64,000 nucleotides of DNA from Diaphorobacter sp. HDW4A. Its GTDB lineage: Bacteria; Pseudomonadota; Gammaproteobacteria; Burkholderiales; Burkholderiaceae_C. The notes below the pieces were generated by a model, which saw nothing but the letters and a program-made list of their open reading frames with translations, made no database searches and was not told the origin of the DNA. Below, one piece after another: positions 9,247 to 18,849 of the stretch. The position numbers were made by a program, and so were the translations under genes. How positions within the stretch are numbered: position 1 is the first letter of the stretch; each line of letters opens with the position of its first letter. The DNA is taken from NCBI RefSeq assembly GCF_011305995.1, contig NZ_CP049910.1, positions 248,001 to 312,000 of the forward strand. The letters run 5' to 3'.

Positions 9247-10224
9247 ATGAGACGCTATTCACGTATTACGGGCACAGGCAGCTATCTGCCGCCTCGCCGT
9301 GTGACCAACGATGACTTCGTGGCCCAACTGGCCGAGCAAGGCATCGAGACATCCGATCAATGGATCGTTGAACGCACAGGCATCCGAGCACGCCATTTCG
9401 CCGAGCGCGACGTGGCCAGCAGCGATCTCGCGCTGGAGGCTGCGCGCAAGGCCATCGAGGCTGCGGGCATCACAGCGGAAGACATTGATCTCATCATCGT
9501 CGCTACTTCAACGCCCGACATGGTGTTTCCATCCACTGCGGCCATCCTGCAGGGCAAGTTGGGCATCCACGGTTGTCCCGCGTTCGACGTGCAAGCCGTG
9601 TGCAGCGGGTTTGTCTACGCGCTGACCGTGGCCGATTCGATGCTGAAGTCGGGCGTTGCCACGCGTGCGCTGGTCATCGGTTCGGAAGTGTTCAGCCGCA
9701 TACTGGACTACACCGATCGCACAACCTGTGTGCTGTTTGGGGATGGCGCCGGTGCCGTGGTGCTGGAAGCCTCGGACGAGCCCGGCATCCTTGCTTGCGA
9801 TCTGCATGCCGACGGTCGCCATGTGGACATTCTCTGCGTGCCAGGCAATGTTTACGGCGGCCAGATTCTGGGAGATCCTCTGCTCAAGATGGACGGTCAA
9901 GCCGTGTTCAAGTTGGCCGTGGGCGTGCTTGAAAAAGCGGCTCGTGCGACGCTTGAAAAGGCCAATATGACGGAGGCCGACATCGACTGGCTGATTCCGC
10001 ATCAGGCCAACATCCGCATCATGCAAAGCACTGCGCGCAAGCTCAAGCTGTCCATGGACAAGGTCATTGTCACGGTGGACCAGCATGGCAATACGTCGGC
10101 GGCATCGATTCCGCTGGCGCTGGACCACGGTGTGCGCTCGGGTCAGATCAAGCCCGGCCAGACGCTGCTGCTCGAAGGGGTGGGCGGTGGGTTCGCCTGG
10201 GGCGCCGTGCTGCTCAAGCTGTGA
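9247..10224 (+). CDS. fabH: Beta-ketoacyl-ACP synthase III
   Basis: FabH starts type II fatty-acid synthesis by condensing acetyl-CoA with malonyl-ACP. The thiolase-fold protein of 325 residues has the catalytic triad of the family: Cys119 in VQAVCSGF, the His of IPHQAN and the Asn of QHGNTSAAS. The C-terminal GVGGGFAWG loop is present. It lies in the conserved plsX-fabH-fabD-fabG-acpP-fabF order and is probably co-transcribed. Confidence 0.97.
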   Translation: MRRYSRITGTGSYLPPRRVTNDDFVAQLAEQGIETSDQWIVERTGIRARHFAERDVASSDLALEAARKAIEAAGITAEDIDLIIVATSTPDMVFPSTAAILQGKLGIHGCPAFDVQAVCSGFVYALTVADSMLKSGVATRALVIGSEVFSRILDYTDRTTCVLFGDGAGAVVLEASDEPGILACDLHADGRHVDILCVPGNVYGGQILGDPLLKMDGQAVFKLAVGVLEKAARATLEKANMTEADIDWLIPHQANIRIMQSTARKLKLSMDKVIVTVDQHGNTSAASIPLALDHGVRSGQIKPGQTLLLEGVGGGFAWGAVLLKL

Positions 10225-10305
10225 GCGCAAGGAGCTGCTCCGGACTTGCCGAGTCAAGGTGAGTCCGAGGGCGGATACGTACAACTACAAAAATACCGAT
10301 TCAAG

Positions 10306-11259
10306 ATGTCCAAAACCTTTGCATTCGTATTCCCGGGCCAGGGCTCGCAGTCCGTGGGCATGCTCGACGGCTGGGGCGACAACGCCATCGTGGCCGAGAC
10401 GCTGCGCGAAGCCTCCGACGCTCTTGGTGAAGACGTCGCCAAGCTGATTCACGAAGGCCCCAAGGAAGCGCTGGCGCTCACCACCAACACCCAGCCCGTG
10501 ATGCTGGTGGCAGGTGTTGCTGCATGGCGCGTGTGGCGTGCCGAGGGTGGCGTGTTGCCTGTGGCGGTTGCGGGTCACTCGCTTGGTGAATATTCGGCCC
10601 TTGTGGCGTCCGGCGTATTGACGCTGGCGCAGGCAGCTCCATTGGTGCGCCTGCGTGCTGCTGCCATGCAGGAGGCGGTGCCTGTCGGCGTCGGTGCCAT
10701 GGCGGCGGTTCTGGGTCTCGACTCAGGCAAGGTCGTTGCGGGCTGTGCCGAGGCCACCGCTAGCTTTGGTGCGGGCTCTGTTGAGGTGGTGGAAGCCGTG
10801 AATTTCAACGATCCGGCCCAGACCGTGATCGCAGGCACCAAGGCCGGTGTGGACAAGGCTTGCGAGCTGCTCAAGGCCGCTGGTGCCAAGCGCGCGTTGC
10901 TGTTGCCGGTGTCGGCTCCGTTCCATTCGAGCCTGATGAAGCCCGCCGCTGAAAAGCTCCGCGAGGCACTTGCCGGCATCGAATTGGCTGTGCCGCAGAT
11001 CCCCGTACTCAACAACGTCGATGTGTCGGTGGAAACTGATCCCGCGAAGATCCTCGATGCGCTGTATCGCCAGGCTTTTGGCCCCGTGCGCTGGGTTGAA
11101 TGTGTGCAAGCACTCAAGGCGCGCGGCGTTTCGCATATCATTGAATGTGGTCCGGGCAAGGTGCTGGCCGGTCTGACCAAGCGCATTGACGCTGAAATGG
11201 TCGGAGCTTCCATTTACGATCCGGCCACATTGGCAGAAACTAAAGAATTGCTGGCATGA
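10306..11259 (+). CDS. fabD: Malonyl-CoA:ACP transacylase
   Basis: FabD moves the malonyl group from CoA to ACP. The 317-residue protein starts MSKTFAFVFPGQGSQ. The nucleophile Ser92 lies in VAGHSLGEYSA, and the active-site His is in APFHSSLM. ATG 10306 gives the standard family N-terminus; the open frame extends upstream to a TTG at 10246 but without homology. No strong ribosome binding site is visible. The stop overlaps the fabG start by 4 bp (ATGA). Confidence 0.96.
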   Translation: MSKTFAFVFPGQGSQSVGMLDGWGDNAIVAETLREASDALGEDVAKLIHEGPKEALALTTNTQPVMLVAGVAAWRVWRAEGGVLPVAVAGHSLGEYSALVASGVLTLAQAAPLVRLRAAAMQEAVPVGVGAMAAVLGLDSGKVVAGCAEATASFGAGSVEVVEAVNFNDPAQTVIAGTKAGVDKACELLKAAGAKRALLLPVSAPFHSSLMKPAAEKLREALAGIELAVPQIPVLNNVDVSVETDPAKILDALYRQAFGPVRWVECVQALKARGVSHIIECGPGKVLAGLTKRIDAEMVGASIYDPATLAETKELLA

Positions 11260-11999
11260 GCGAAACAACAACAACTCCACCAATCGCGCTGGTCACTGGC
11301 GCAACGCGCGGCATCGGCGCCGCCATTGCGGCTGAGCTGGCCGAGCGCGGCTATCGCGTGATCGGCACGGCTACCTCCGATGATGGTGCTGCGCGCATCA
11401 ACGACGCTCTGGCAGCCAGGGGCGGAAGGGGCGTGAAGCTCGATGTGACCGACGGCGAAGCTGTGGATGCGCTGATTGACGCCACCGTGAAGGAGTTCGG
11501 TGGTTTGCATGTGCTGGTAAACAACGCGGGCATCACCCGTGACACACTGGCCATGCGCATGAAGGACGGCGACTGGGATGCTGTCATCGACACGAATCTG
11601 AAGGCCGTATTCCGCGTAAGTCGTGCGGCTATTCGCCCGATGATGAAGCAGCGTTTTGGCCGCATCATCAGCATTACCAGCGTGGTGGGCGCGTCCGGCA
11701 ATCCGGGGCAGGCTAATTACGCTGCCGCGAAGGCCGGTGTGGCGGGTATGACCCGTGCTCTTGCTCGGGAATTGGGAAGCCGTGGAATCACCGTGAATTG
11801 CGTGGCTCCGGGCTTCATTGCGACAGACATGACGGCAAGCCTGCCAGACGAGCAGAAGGCTGCTCTGAAATCGCAGATTGCCATGGGTGATCTGGGCCAG
11901 CCGAGCGACATCGCTCATGCTGTAGCCTATCTTGCATCCAAGGGTGCCGGCTATGTGACGGGGCAGGAGCTGCACGTCAATGGCGGCATGTACATGTAA
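11256..11999 (+). CDS. fabG: 3-oxoacyl-ACP reductase
   Basis: FabG is the NADPH-dependent reductase of the fatty-acid elongation cycle. The 247-residue short-chain dehydrogenase has the cofactor motif TGATRGIG (residues 15-22), the NNAG motif, and the catalytic triad Ser142, Tyr155, Lys159 (TSVVG and YAAAK). The C-terminal VNGGMYM end is typical of FabG. Its start overlaps fabD by 4 bp, so translation is coupled. Confidence 0.97.
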   Translation: MSETTTTPPIALVTGATRGIGAAIAAELAERGYRVIGTATSDDGAARINDALAARGGRGVKLDVTDGEAVDALIDATVKEFGGLHVLVNNAGITRDTLAMRMKDGDWDAVIDTNLKAVFRVSRAAIRPMMKQRFGRIISITSVVGASGNPGQANYAAAKAGVAGMTRALARELGSRGITVNCVAPGFIATDMTASLPDEQKAALKSQIAMGDLGQPSDIAHAVAYLASKGAGYVTGQELHVNGGMYM

Positions 12000-12040
12000 T
12001 TGAAAATTGGTTGGTGCCGCCTCGTCCGTACGGCTGGCTG

Positions 12041-12342
<302 letters not shown>

Positions 12343-12379
12343 CCAGGTTTTTTGAAAGATCAGCAGAAAGTTTGAACGC

Positions 12380-13624
12380 ATGAGCCGTCGTCGCGTTGTC
12401 GTGACCGGTCTGGGCTGCATCACTCCCGTAGGTAATACGGTGAACGAAGCCTGGGCCAACCTTCTCGCCGGACAATCCGGCATTGACCTCATCACGAAGT
12501 TCGATACGTCGAATTTCTCTTGCAGAATTGCGGGCGAGGTCAAAGGTTTCGATGTGGAGAAGTACATGAGCGCCAAAGATGCGCGCACCATGGACAGCTT
12601 CATCCACTACGGCATTGCGGCTGCAGAGCAGGCAGTGCTGGATTCTGGTCTGCCCCTTGGCGAAGCTCTGTCGGAAGACTTGGCCACGCGCATCGGTTGC
12701 GTGATTGGCTCCGGCATTGGCGGGCTTCCGCTGATCGAAAATACCCACGCAGAACTGGCTGCGCGCGGCCCACGCCGTGTCACGCCGTTCTTCGTTCCTG
12801 CCTCCATCATCAACATGGTGGCAGGTCATGTGTCCATGCGATTCGGGTTCAAGGGCCCCAATCTGTCGGTGGTGACTGCCTGCACAACGGGCTTGCACTG
12901 CATCGGCGAGGCTGGACGCATGATCGAATATGGCGATGCCGATGTGGTCGTCGCTGGTGGCACGGAGGCCACGGTGTCTCCTTTGGGCGTGGGCGGCTTT
13001 GCCGCGATGCGCGCGCTGTCCACCCGCAATGATGATCCGAAGACGGCGTCGCGTCCCTGGGACAAGGACCGTGACGGTTTTGTTCTGGGTGAAGGTGCTG
13101 GCGTGATGGTGCTCGAAGAGTACGAACACGCCAAGGCGCGTGGTGCCAAGATCTACGCCGAGCTGGCTGGATATGGCATGAGCGCCGATGCAGGTCACAT
13201 GACCGCGCCCAGCATGGATGGCCCGCGCCGCGCGATGCTCAATGCGCTGCGCAACGCGGGAGTGAACGCCGATCAGGTCGATTACCTGAACGCACACGGT
13301 ACGTCCACGCCGCTGGGTGACATCAATGAAACGAATGCCATCAAGGCCGCATTGGGTGACCATGCGAAGCGGACGGTGATCAGCTCCACAAAGTCCATGA
13401 CTGGTCACCTGCTGGGTGGCGCGGGTGGCATCGAGAGCGTGTTCACGGTGCTGGCGCTGCGCGACCAAAAGGTGCCGCCGACCATCAACATCTTCGAGCA
13501 GGACCCCGAGTGTGATCTCGATTACTGCGCGAATACGGCCCGCGACTTGAAGATCGACATCGCCGTCAAGAACAATTTCGGCTTTGGCGGTACGAACGGC
13601 ACCTTGGTGTTCAAGCGCGCCTGA
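12380..13624 (+). CDS. fabF: Beta-ketoacyl-ACP synthase II
   Basis: FabF catalyses chain-elongating condensation of acyl-ACP with malonyl-ACP. The 414-residue enzyme has the elongating-KAS triad: Cys168 in VVTACTTG, His in [11 protein letters not shown] and His in [11 protein letters not shown]. The C-terminal NNFGFGGTN motif is present. FabF rather than FabB is supported by its length and by its place directly after acpP. Confidence 0.96.
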   Translation: MSRRRVVVTGLGCITPVGNTVNEAWANLLAGQSGIDLITKFDTSNFSCRIAGEVKGFDVEKYMSAKDARTMDSFIHYGIAAAEQAVLDSGLPLGEALSEDLATRIGCVIGSGIGGLPLIENTHAELAARGPRRVTPFFVPASIINMVAGHVSMRFGFKGPNLSVVTACTTGLHCIGEAGRMIEYGDADVVVAGGTEATVSPLGVGGFAAMRALSTRNDDPKTASRPWDKDRDGFVLGEGAGVMVLEEYEHAKARGAKIYAELAGYGMSADAGHMTAPSMDGPRRAMLNALRNAGVNADQVDYLNAHGTSTPLGDINETNAIKAALGDHAKRTVISSTKSMTGHLLGGAGGIESVFTVLALRDQKVPPTINIFEQDPECDLDYCANTARDLKIDIAVKNNFGFGGTNGTLVFKRA

Positions 13625-13696
13625 TGGCGCACTGATCGGGGTGTGCAGCGTGTCGATTTCCCCGGATCACCGTAGCTGCCTTCCGGCAGTCGCAAC

Positions 13697-14176
13697 GTGA
13701 GGGCCTCATCACAGTTGCGCCTGCATCTGCATGCTCCGGCCCTGCGGTTCAAACTGCTGAGGTCCACTCGGCTTCTATGGGTTCTGGCGAGTTTGTCTTT
13801 GCTGCAGTTGGTGTTGCTGATGTGGTGGGCGCTGACCGACGGGTCGACAACAGCTTCTTTCAAATGGATAGCGGCGATCTCGCTGTGGTCGTTGACGACG
13901 ACAAGCGCTTTTCACTGGTGGCGTGGCTACTGTTTGGGCAGCATCCGGTGGGATGGGGTGCAGTGGGAGTGGCAACAGCGAACGGGAAAGTCCGTTTTGT
14001 TCCGGGCGCCAGAAGTGCGGCTTGATTTTCAGTCGATGCTGCTGGTGCAGGTGAGGTACTTCGGTTCAGCACACTGCATCCATCTGTGGCTGGAGCGTGA
14101 GACCGACCCACAGCATTGGCTGGCCTTGCGACGTGCGGTATATTCGCGCGCCGTCGGCGAACTTTCCGCGCACTGA
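13697..14176 (+). CDS. YgfX/CptA-like two-helix membrane protein
   Basis: This 159-residue protein is not firmly recognised. It has a basic N-terminus, two predicted membrane helices (about residues 27-46 and 56-72) and a Trp-rich C-terminal domain ending in a pattern like HWLALRRAVYSR. That architecture resembles the YgfX (CptA) family, short inner-membrane proteins found near rpoE in several proteobacteria. The GTG start at 13697 has a weak ribosome binding site, so the N-terminus is uncertain. It lies between fabF and rpoE on the same strand, and its last codons overlap a possible stress promoter. Function is unknown. Confidence 0.6.
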   Translation: MRASSQLRLHLHAPALRFKLLRSTRLLWVLASLSLLQLVLLMWWALTDGSTTASFKWIAAISLWSLTTTSAFHWWRGYCLGSIRWDGVQWEWQQRTGKSVLFRAPEVRLDFQSMLLVQVRYFGSAHCIHLWLERETDPQHWLALRRAVYSRAVGELSAH

Positions 14177-14190
14177 CCGCTCAGGTCAGA
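14159..14190 (+). promoter_or_regulatory. Candidate sigma-E-type promoter before rpoE
   Basis: GAACTT (14159-14164) resembles the -35 element of RpoE/AlgU promoters. TCAGGTCAGA follows after 16 bp, a loose match to the -10 TCTGA/TCAAA. It lies 45-75 bp upstream of the rpoE start, where autoregulation is known in other bacteria. The match is partial. Confidence 0.3.
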
Positions 14191-14234
14191 CCAAGAACGA
14201 TGCCAGATTCACTCTGCGCGACAACGATCAGTAC

Positions 14235-14867
14235 ATGACCTCATCCCAAACCGAGCAGGCTCCCGAAACCAACAGCGATCTGCAGCTGGTGGAGCGCACA
14301 CTCGCGGGTGATCAGCGAGCTTACGAGATGCTGGTGGTGAAGTACCAGCGCCGTATTGAGCGGCTGATCGGTCGCATGGTGCGGGATGTGGACCTGATTC
14401 CGGACATCGCGCAGGAAACCTTTTTGCGAGCCTATCGTGCACTGCACCAATTTCGCGGTGATGCACAGTTCTATACGTGGCTTTACCGCATTGCGGTGAA
14501 CACGGCCAAGAAGGCACTGGTCGATCTCAAACGCAATCCGATCATCACCGAAACCGCTTTGCGATCAAATGATGACGATGATGAAACTTCTGGCAATCCT
14601 TTTGAACTAACTACGGACGAGACCCCGGAAACCGTGCTGGCTGCTCGGGAAATTGCAGCAGCGGTGAACGCCGCCATGGAGGCTCTGCCCGAAGATTTGC
14701 GTCAAGCGGTGACACTTCGGGAGATCGAGGGGTTGAGTTACGAAGAAATTGCCGAGGCCATGAATTGTCCGATCGGCACAGTGCGCTCCCGCATTTTCCG
14801 GGCGCGCGAAGCGATTTCAGCGCGAGTGCGGCCGCTTCTGGAGAAGCAGTCGGGCAAACGTTGGTAA
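14235..14867 (+). CDS. rpoE: ECF sigma factor RpoE (AlgU type)
   Basis: RpoE directs RNA polymerase to envelope-stress genes. The 210-residue protein has sigma region 2 (about residues 25-95, with MVRDVDLIPDIAQETFLRAYR) and region 4 (about 140-195, with LREIEGLSYEEIAEAMNCP and IGTVRSRIFRARE). An acidic linker of four Asp residues lies between them. ATG 14235 gives the family-typical N-terminus; longer in-frame starts lack homology. The next genes encode its anti-sigma factor RseA, the regulator RseB and the protease MucD, the standard regulatory unit. Confidence 0.95.
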   Translation: MTSSQTEQAPETNSDLQLVERTLAGDQRAYEMLVVKYQRRIERLIGRMVRDVDLIPDIAQETFLRAYRALHQFRGDAQFYTWLYRIAVNTAKKALVDLKRNPIITETALRSNDDDDETSGNPFELTTDETPETVLAAREIAAAVNAAMEALPEDLRQAVTLREIEGLSYEEIAEAMNCPIGTVRSRIFRAREAISARVRPLLEKQSGKRW

Positions 14868-14908
14868 GGCAAATCTGAACAGGCAATGCAGTGAATGCAG
14901 GTGACACC

Positions 14909-15604
14909 ATGAATGACGATATTGTGATGCGTGAGCAGTTGTCGGCGATGGTCGACGGCGAGCTGGTGAGTGCACAGTGCGCGCAGGTCGTTGCATATGT
15001 GGATTCCGAAGAGGGGCGTGCTTCGTGGCGCGAATTCCACCTCATCGGCGACGTGATGCGCTCTTCGGAGCTGGCGCGTCCGGTGAGCTGCGACATGGTG
15101 TCGCGTCTGCGAGCGCAATGGGCCGAAGAAGCCAAGGCCGCGCCACTGCAGCGAGGAGAAGCCGTGCAGGTGGCGTCCACGGCTGCGCAGCCTGTGCCCC
15201 AAGCGATCAAACCGAGGCAGACGGCCAATCCGGTGGTCGCGGAGCACCCCAAAGAGGCGGCCAACAACGAGGTTTTCCGCTGGAAGATGGTGGCAGGCTT
15301 TGCCTCGCTGGCTGCAGTGGCGACGATTGGCTGGAATGCCTATACGGGGCTGTCCGCGTCGCAACCCGGAGTGCCTGCCGGTATGCAGTTGGCAGCGGCA
15401 CCGGTGGCCGCGAGCCAAGGCGGCGTCAACCAGGTGGCAGTGAGCTTGCCGGTGCAGGCGGCGCAAGGGCCGGGCCCGGTGATGATTCGCGATCCGCGTT
15501 TGGACGAGCTGCTGGCGGCGCACAAGCAATACGGCAGCACGTCTGCGCTGCAGATGCCTGCGGGCTTCCTGCGCAACGCCACTTTCGAGGCGCCTGCGCG
15601 CTGA
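14909..15604 (+). CDS. rseA: Anti-sigma-E factor RseA
   Basis: RseA is the inner-membrane anti-sigma factor that holds RpoE inactive until cleaved by DegS and RseP under envelope stress. The 231-residue protein has the N-terminal anti-sigma domain (MREQLSAMVDGEL, about residues 7-70), a linker, one membrane segment (about 125-143) and a periplasmic domain. ATG 14909 is preferred over GTG 14891 because AGGTG lies 5 bp in front of it. It sits 41 bp after rpoE. Confidence 0.9.
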   Translation: MNDDIVMREQLSAMVDGELVSAQCAQVVAYVDSEEGRASWREFHLIGDVMRSSELARPVSCDMVSRLRAQWAEEAKAAPLQRGEAVQVASTAAQPVPQAIKPRQTANPVVAEHPKEAANNEVFRWKMVAGFASLAAVATIGWNAYTGLSASQPGVPAGMQLAAAPVAASQGGVNQVAVSLPVQAAQGPGPVMIRDPRLDELLAAHKQYGSTSALQMPAGFLRNATFEAPAR

Positions 15605-15675
15605 GTGCATGGCGACCAGCCATCGTGTCGATGATTGGATCTTGAGCCTTGAGAAGCATACCGAGCGGTGAGTGG

Positions 15676-16776
15676 ATGAGTCTGTGGACGCCGGTTCGGT
15701 GGTGTGCTGGATGGCTGTCCGCGCGAAGCATTTGCGTTGTGTGGCTTTTCGTTCTTCCGTTCACGGCGTCTGCGGCTGCCGTCACTTCTTCCAGTTCCAC
15801 GGACTGCGTCTCACCCACGTTCACGCGAGAGCAACTGCAGCAACTCGACGTGCTTGGTTGGCTGGAGCGCATGCGCCAAGCTACTGATCTGAATACTTAC
15901 AGTGGCAATTTTGTGGTGATGTCCTCGTCGGGAGTGATGAGCAGCTCGCGTGTCTGGCATGTCTGTGACAGACATCGCCAGATCGAGCGCTTGGAAGCGT
16001 TGAGCGGCACACCGCGCATTGTCTATCGCCAGAATGCAGAGGTCCGCACCTTCTCGCCCAATGACCGTGTGGTGCGTATCGAATCGCGCGAGATGCCGCG
16101 CAAATTTGTTCGCGCCAAAGGCATCAGCGGTGAATCGCTGCTCGCGCATTACGCCGTGCAATTGAGCGGGCATGAGCGCATCGCGAGCAAGGACGCCGAT
16201 TTGCTGCAATTGCGTCCGCGCGATCCGTGGCGATTCGGATATCGCGTGTGGCTTGATCACGCGAGTGGGCTGGTCCTGAAATGGCAGACCGTCACGTCCG
16301 GTGGGCGCGTGCTGGAGCAGGCGGCTTTTTCAGAACTAGACATGAACACTCCTGTGGGAGGCGTGCAGATCGAAGCCATGATGAATGACGTCGTGGGCTA
16401 CCGCGTCATCACTGAGTCGCGCACGGCTACCTCACTGGAGGCCCATGGCTGGACGCTGCCGATTCCCGTGGAGGGGTTTGTGCTGCTGAACTGCGCAGAA
16501 AAGCAGAAGCCCGATGTTGCAGCAAAGTCCAATGTGCAGCAGTTGCGTGTTGCGAGCGTGCAGTGCGTCTATTCCGATGGTTTGGCCAGCCTTTCCGTAT
16601 TTCTGGAGCCTTACAGTGAAGAGCGTCACGCATACAACGGCCAAGAGTTGCGGTTGGGTGCAACGCACACGCTCTCGGGCAGGGTCGCTGGCGATGCTTG
16701 GGTCACCATGGTTGGCGAAGTGCCACTGGCCACGCTGCACCTCTTTGCATCGGCTATAAAGCAGATGCCACATTGA
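15676..16776 (+). CDS. rseB: Sigma-E regulatory protein RseB/MucB
   Basis: RseB is the periplasmic protein that binds RseA and shields it from cleavage. The 366-residue product has an N-terminal hydrophobic export signal (about residues 14-33, ending near TASAAA) and the MucB/RseB two-domain fold with segments NLNTYSG-like NTYSGNFV, RVWHVCD, LEALSGTPR and PRDPWRFGYRVWLD. ATG 15676 is preferred to TTG 15649. The family assignment is firm; the signal cleavage site is an estimate. Confidence 0.9.
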   Translation: MSLWTPVRWCAGWLSARSICVVWLFVLPFTASAAAVTSSSSTDCVSPTFTREQLQQLDVLGWLERMRQATDLNTYSGNFVVMSSSGVMSSSRVWHVCDRHRQIERLEALSGTPRIVYRQNAEVRTFSPNDRVVRIESREMPRKFVRAKGISGESLLAHYAVQLSGHERIASKDADLLQLRPRDPWRFGYRVWLDHASGLVLKWQTVTSGGRVLEQAAFSELDMNTPVGGVQIEAMMNDVVGYRVITESRTATSLEAHGWTLPIPVEGFVLLNCAEKQKPDVAAKSNVQQLRVASVQCVYSDGLASLSVFLEPYSEERHAYNGQELRLGATHTLSGRVAGDAWVTMVGEVPLATLHLFASAIKQMPH

Positions 16777-16903
16777 TGGTTATACGCCGCAGCGTTGTTC
16801 GTCGCTGAAAGTGACCGCGCGGCGGGAACCAAAAGGCGCATTGTCCTTCACAGGGAAAGCGGCCTATTTGCTAACGTCCAAATGAATACCTTGAGAGGTT
16901 CAG

Positions 16904-18385
16904 ATGTTGAGGATTGATCAGAAAACATTGCATGGTTATGCGCTCGCGGTGGCGACGGCCCTGACGCTCGGTGTGTCGATGGCGCCAGTGCAGTCTGCGG
17001 TGGCGCAGCCTGCGGCCGCAGCACGCGGTCTTCCTGACTTCACCGATCTGGTGGATCAGGTGGGCCCCGCCGTGGTAAATATTCGAACAACCGAGCGCGT
17101 GACTCCGGGCGAGACGAGCACCGGCATGGACGAAGAAATGCGCGAGTTCTTCAAGCGTTTCGGCGTGCCGCTCCCCAATATTCCCAAGCAGCAATCTCCG
17201 CAGCGCCGCAACCAGCAGCCTGAAGAGCAGCCACGTGGCGTCGGCTCGGGGTTCATCCTGAGCGGCGATGGCTACGTGATGACCAATGCGCATGTGGTCG
17301 AAGGTGCGGATGAAGTGATTGTCACGCTGACCGACAAACGCGAATTCAAGGCCAAGATCATCGGCGCGGACAAGCGCTCCGATGTGGCCGTGGTGAAGAT
17401 CGACGCGACTGGTTTGCCCGCAGTGAAAGTGGGCGATGTGAACCGGCTGAAGGTCGGCGAATGGGTGATTGCCATCGGCTCGCCATTCGGTCTTGACAAC
17501 ACGGTGACCGCAGGCATCGTGAGCGCCAAGCAGCGGGACACCGGCGATTATCTGCCGCTCATCCAGACCGATGTAGCTGTGAACCCCGGCAATTCGGGTG
17601 GCCCGCTGATCAACATGCGTGGCGAAGTAGTGGGCATCAACAGCCAGATCTATTCACGTTCGGGCGGCTTCATGGGCATATCGTTCGCGATTCCCATCGA
17701 TGAAGCGATCCGCGTAAGTGACCAACTGCGCGTGAGTGGCCGCGTCACGCGTGGTCGTATTGGCGTTCAGATCGAGCAGGTCTCTAAGGACGTCGCTGAA
17801 TCTCTGGGCTTGCCGAAAGCGCAGGGCGCGCTGGTGCGTGGCGTCGAGGTCGGCTCTCCGGCCGAAAAGGCGGGCGTTGAAGCAGGAGATGTGATCACCA
17901 AGTTCGATGGCAAGACTGTCGAGAAGACCGTTGATCTGCCGCGTCTCGTCGGCAACACCAAGCCTGGCACGAAGTCGAGCGTCACCGTGTTCCGTCGCGG
18001 TCAAGCGCGTGATCTGGCGATCACCATTGCCGAAGTCGAGCCCGACGAAAAGGCTGCTGCGGCAGGCAAGGGCGGATCGGGCAATGCCAAGCCCAAGGCT
18101 TCGGCGGCTGCCGAGCAATTGGGGTTGATGGTGTCGGATCTCACCGATGCGCAGCGCAAGGAACTCAAGATCAAGGGTGGCGTGCGCGTGACCGAAGTGG
18201 CTGAAGCGGCGGCGCGTGCAGGACTGCGAGAAGGTGATGTGATTCTGAGCGTGGCCAACACCGAGGTGCACAGCGTGAAGGACTTCGATGCCGCGCTGGC
18301 CAAGGCGGACAAGAACAAGCCCATCAATGTGCTGTATCGCCGTGGGGAATGGGCGCAATACGCGCTGATTCGCCCTTCGCGTTGA
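16904..18385 (+). CDS. mucD: Periplasmic serine protease MucD/DegQ (HtrA family)
   Basis: This is the HtrA-type protease and chaperone of the sigma-E unit. The 493-residue precursor has a signal peptide (cleavage near residues 35-40), a trypsin-like domain with His129 (TNAHVV), Asp160 (SDVAVVK) and Ser231 (NPGNSGGPL), and two PDZ domains (about residues 275-370 and 400-490). A Lys/Ala/Gly-rich linker joins the PDZ domains. Position after rseB is the reason for the MucD name; DegP/DegQ are equivalent family names. A terminator follows. Confidence 0.95.
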   Translation: MLRIDQKTLHGYALAVATALTLGVSMAPVQSAVAQPAAAARGLPDFTDLVDQVGPAVVNIRTTERVTPGETSTGMDEEMREFFKRFGVPLPNIPKQQSPQRRNQQPEEQPRGVGSGFILSGDGYVMTNAHVVEGADEVIVTLTDKREFKAKIIGADKRSDVAVVKIDATGLPAVKVGDVNRLKVGEWVIAIGSPFGLDNTVTAGIVSAKQRDTGDYLPLIQTDVAVNPGNSGGPLINMRGEVVGINSQIYSRSGGFMGISFAIPIDEAIRVSDQLRVSGRVTRGRIGVQIEQVSKDVAESLGLPKAQGALVRGVEVGSPAEKAGVEAGDVITKFDGKTVEKTVDLPRLVGNTKPGTKSSVTVFRRGQARDLAITIAEVEPDEKAAAAGKGGSGNAKPKASAAAEQLGLMVSDLTDAQRKELKIKGGVRVTEVAEAAARAGLREGDVILSVANTEVHSVKDFDAALAKADKNKPINVLYRRGEWAQYALIRPSR

Positions 18386-18424
18386 CGGATTCCGGGCTGG
18401 CCGCGCTACCTGAAAACCATTGTG

Positions 18425-18456
18425 AAGTCCCCATCCCGATCTCGGGAGTGGGGCTT
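18425..18456 (+). terminator. Terminator after mucD
   Basis: AGTCCCCATCCCGA and TCGGGAGTGGGGCT form a GC-rich hairpin with a TTTT tail, 40 bp after the mucD stop. It closes the rpoE-rseAB-mucD unit. Confidence 0.8.
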
Positions 18457-18577
18457 TTGAGGACTTGGAGGGGAGTGATTTTCTGCGATTTCCGGGTTTT
18501 TTGCGGTTTCCGCCACGCAGCCCCTCAACTTTCTTTCTGCAGATTTCTATAGAATGGCGGCATTTCTACAATCAATA

Positions 18578-18586
18578 TGTGTATAA
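18578..18586 (-). promoter_or_regulatory. DnaA-box match 1
   Basis: TGTGTATAA on the plus strand is TTATACACA on the minus strand, an exact match to the DnaA-box consensus TTATNCACA. A weaker 7-of-9 match (TCACGCACA) lies near 18645. Confidence 0.4.
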
Positions 18587-18693
18587 AAAATCGGCTTTCC
18601 CTCATGATGTGGGATGAACCCATTTGATGCACAAGCAGTCCACAGATCACGCACAAGTTGTTCAGGAAGATCGTGGTAGAATTGTTGATAACC

Positions 18694-18702
18694 TGTGAAT
18701 AA
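18694..18702 (-). promoter_or_regulatory. DnaA-box match 2
   Basis: TGTGAATAA on the plus strand is TTATTCACA on the minus strand, also an exact TTATNCACA match and in the same orientation as the first box, 116 bp away. Confidence 0.4.
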
Positions 18703-18818
18703 ATGCCCCGTTGCAATGCGGCAACGGCCCTCCACCGCGGTCGGATGGGCTTCCCGAACAGGCCTTTTTGCCTACAATGAAGCTCCAACTATCGCAGTTG
18801 CCAAAGATTGTTGGTTTA

Positions 18819-18849
18819 GGGCGCGTCGCTATTTGACGCGCCCTTTTTT
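18819..18849 (+). terminator. Strong terminator upstream of lepA
   Basis: GGGCGCGTC (18819-18827) and GACGCGCCC (18835-18843) form a perfect 9-bp stem with a 7-nt loop, followed by six T residues. No protein gene precedes it closely, so it must end either an unannotated RNA or an attenuated lepA leader. Confidence 0.9.

Larger units (their letters stand above)
18689..18849 (+). ncRNA. Possible small RNA or lepA leader
   Basis: An extended -10 element (TG at 18674-18675, TAGAAT at 18677-18682) would start a transcript near 18689 that ends at the strong terminator 18819-18849, about 160 nt. The stretch contains a hairpin CCGTTGC/GCAACGG (18708-18727). A second possible -10, TACAAT, lies at 18773-18778 and would give a much shorter RNA. 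No -35 box is convincing and no known RNA family is recognised. It could also be an attenuated leader of lepA, which starts 45 bp beyond the terminator. Confidence 0.35.

Noticed and set aside
16777..16903. GGGAACC motif upstream of mucD as a sigma-E promoter
   Set aside because: No acceptable -10 element lies at 15-17 bp spacing, so the -35-like match alone is not enough.
18545..18710. The DnaA-box gap as the chromosomal origin
   Set aside because: No dnaA, dnaN, gyrB, rpmH or parAB genes are nearby, and only two exact boxes are present. A DnaA-binding site is possible, an origin is not supported.
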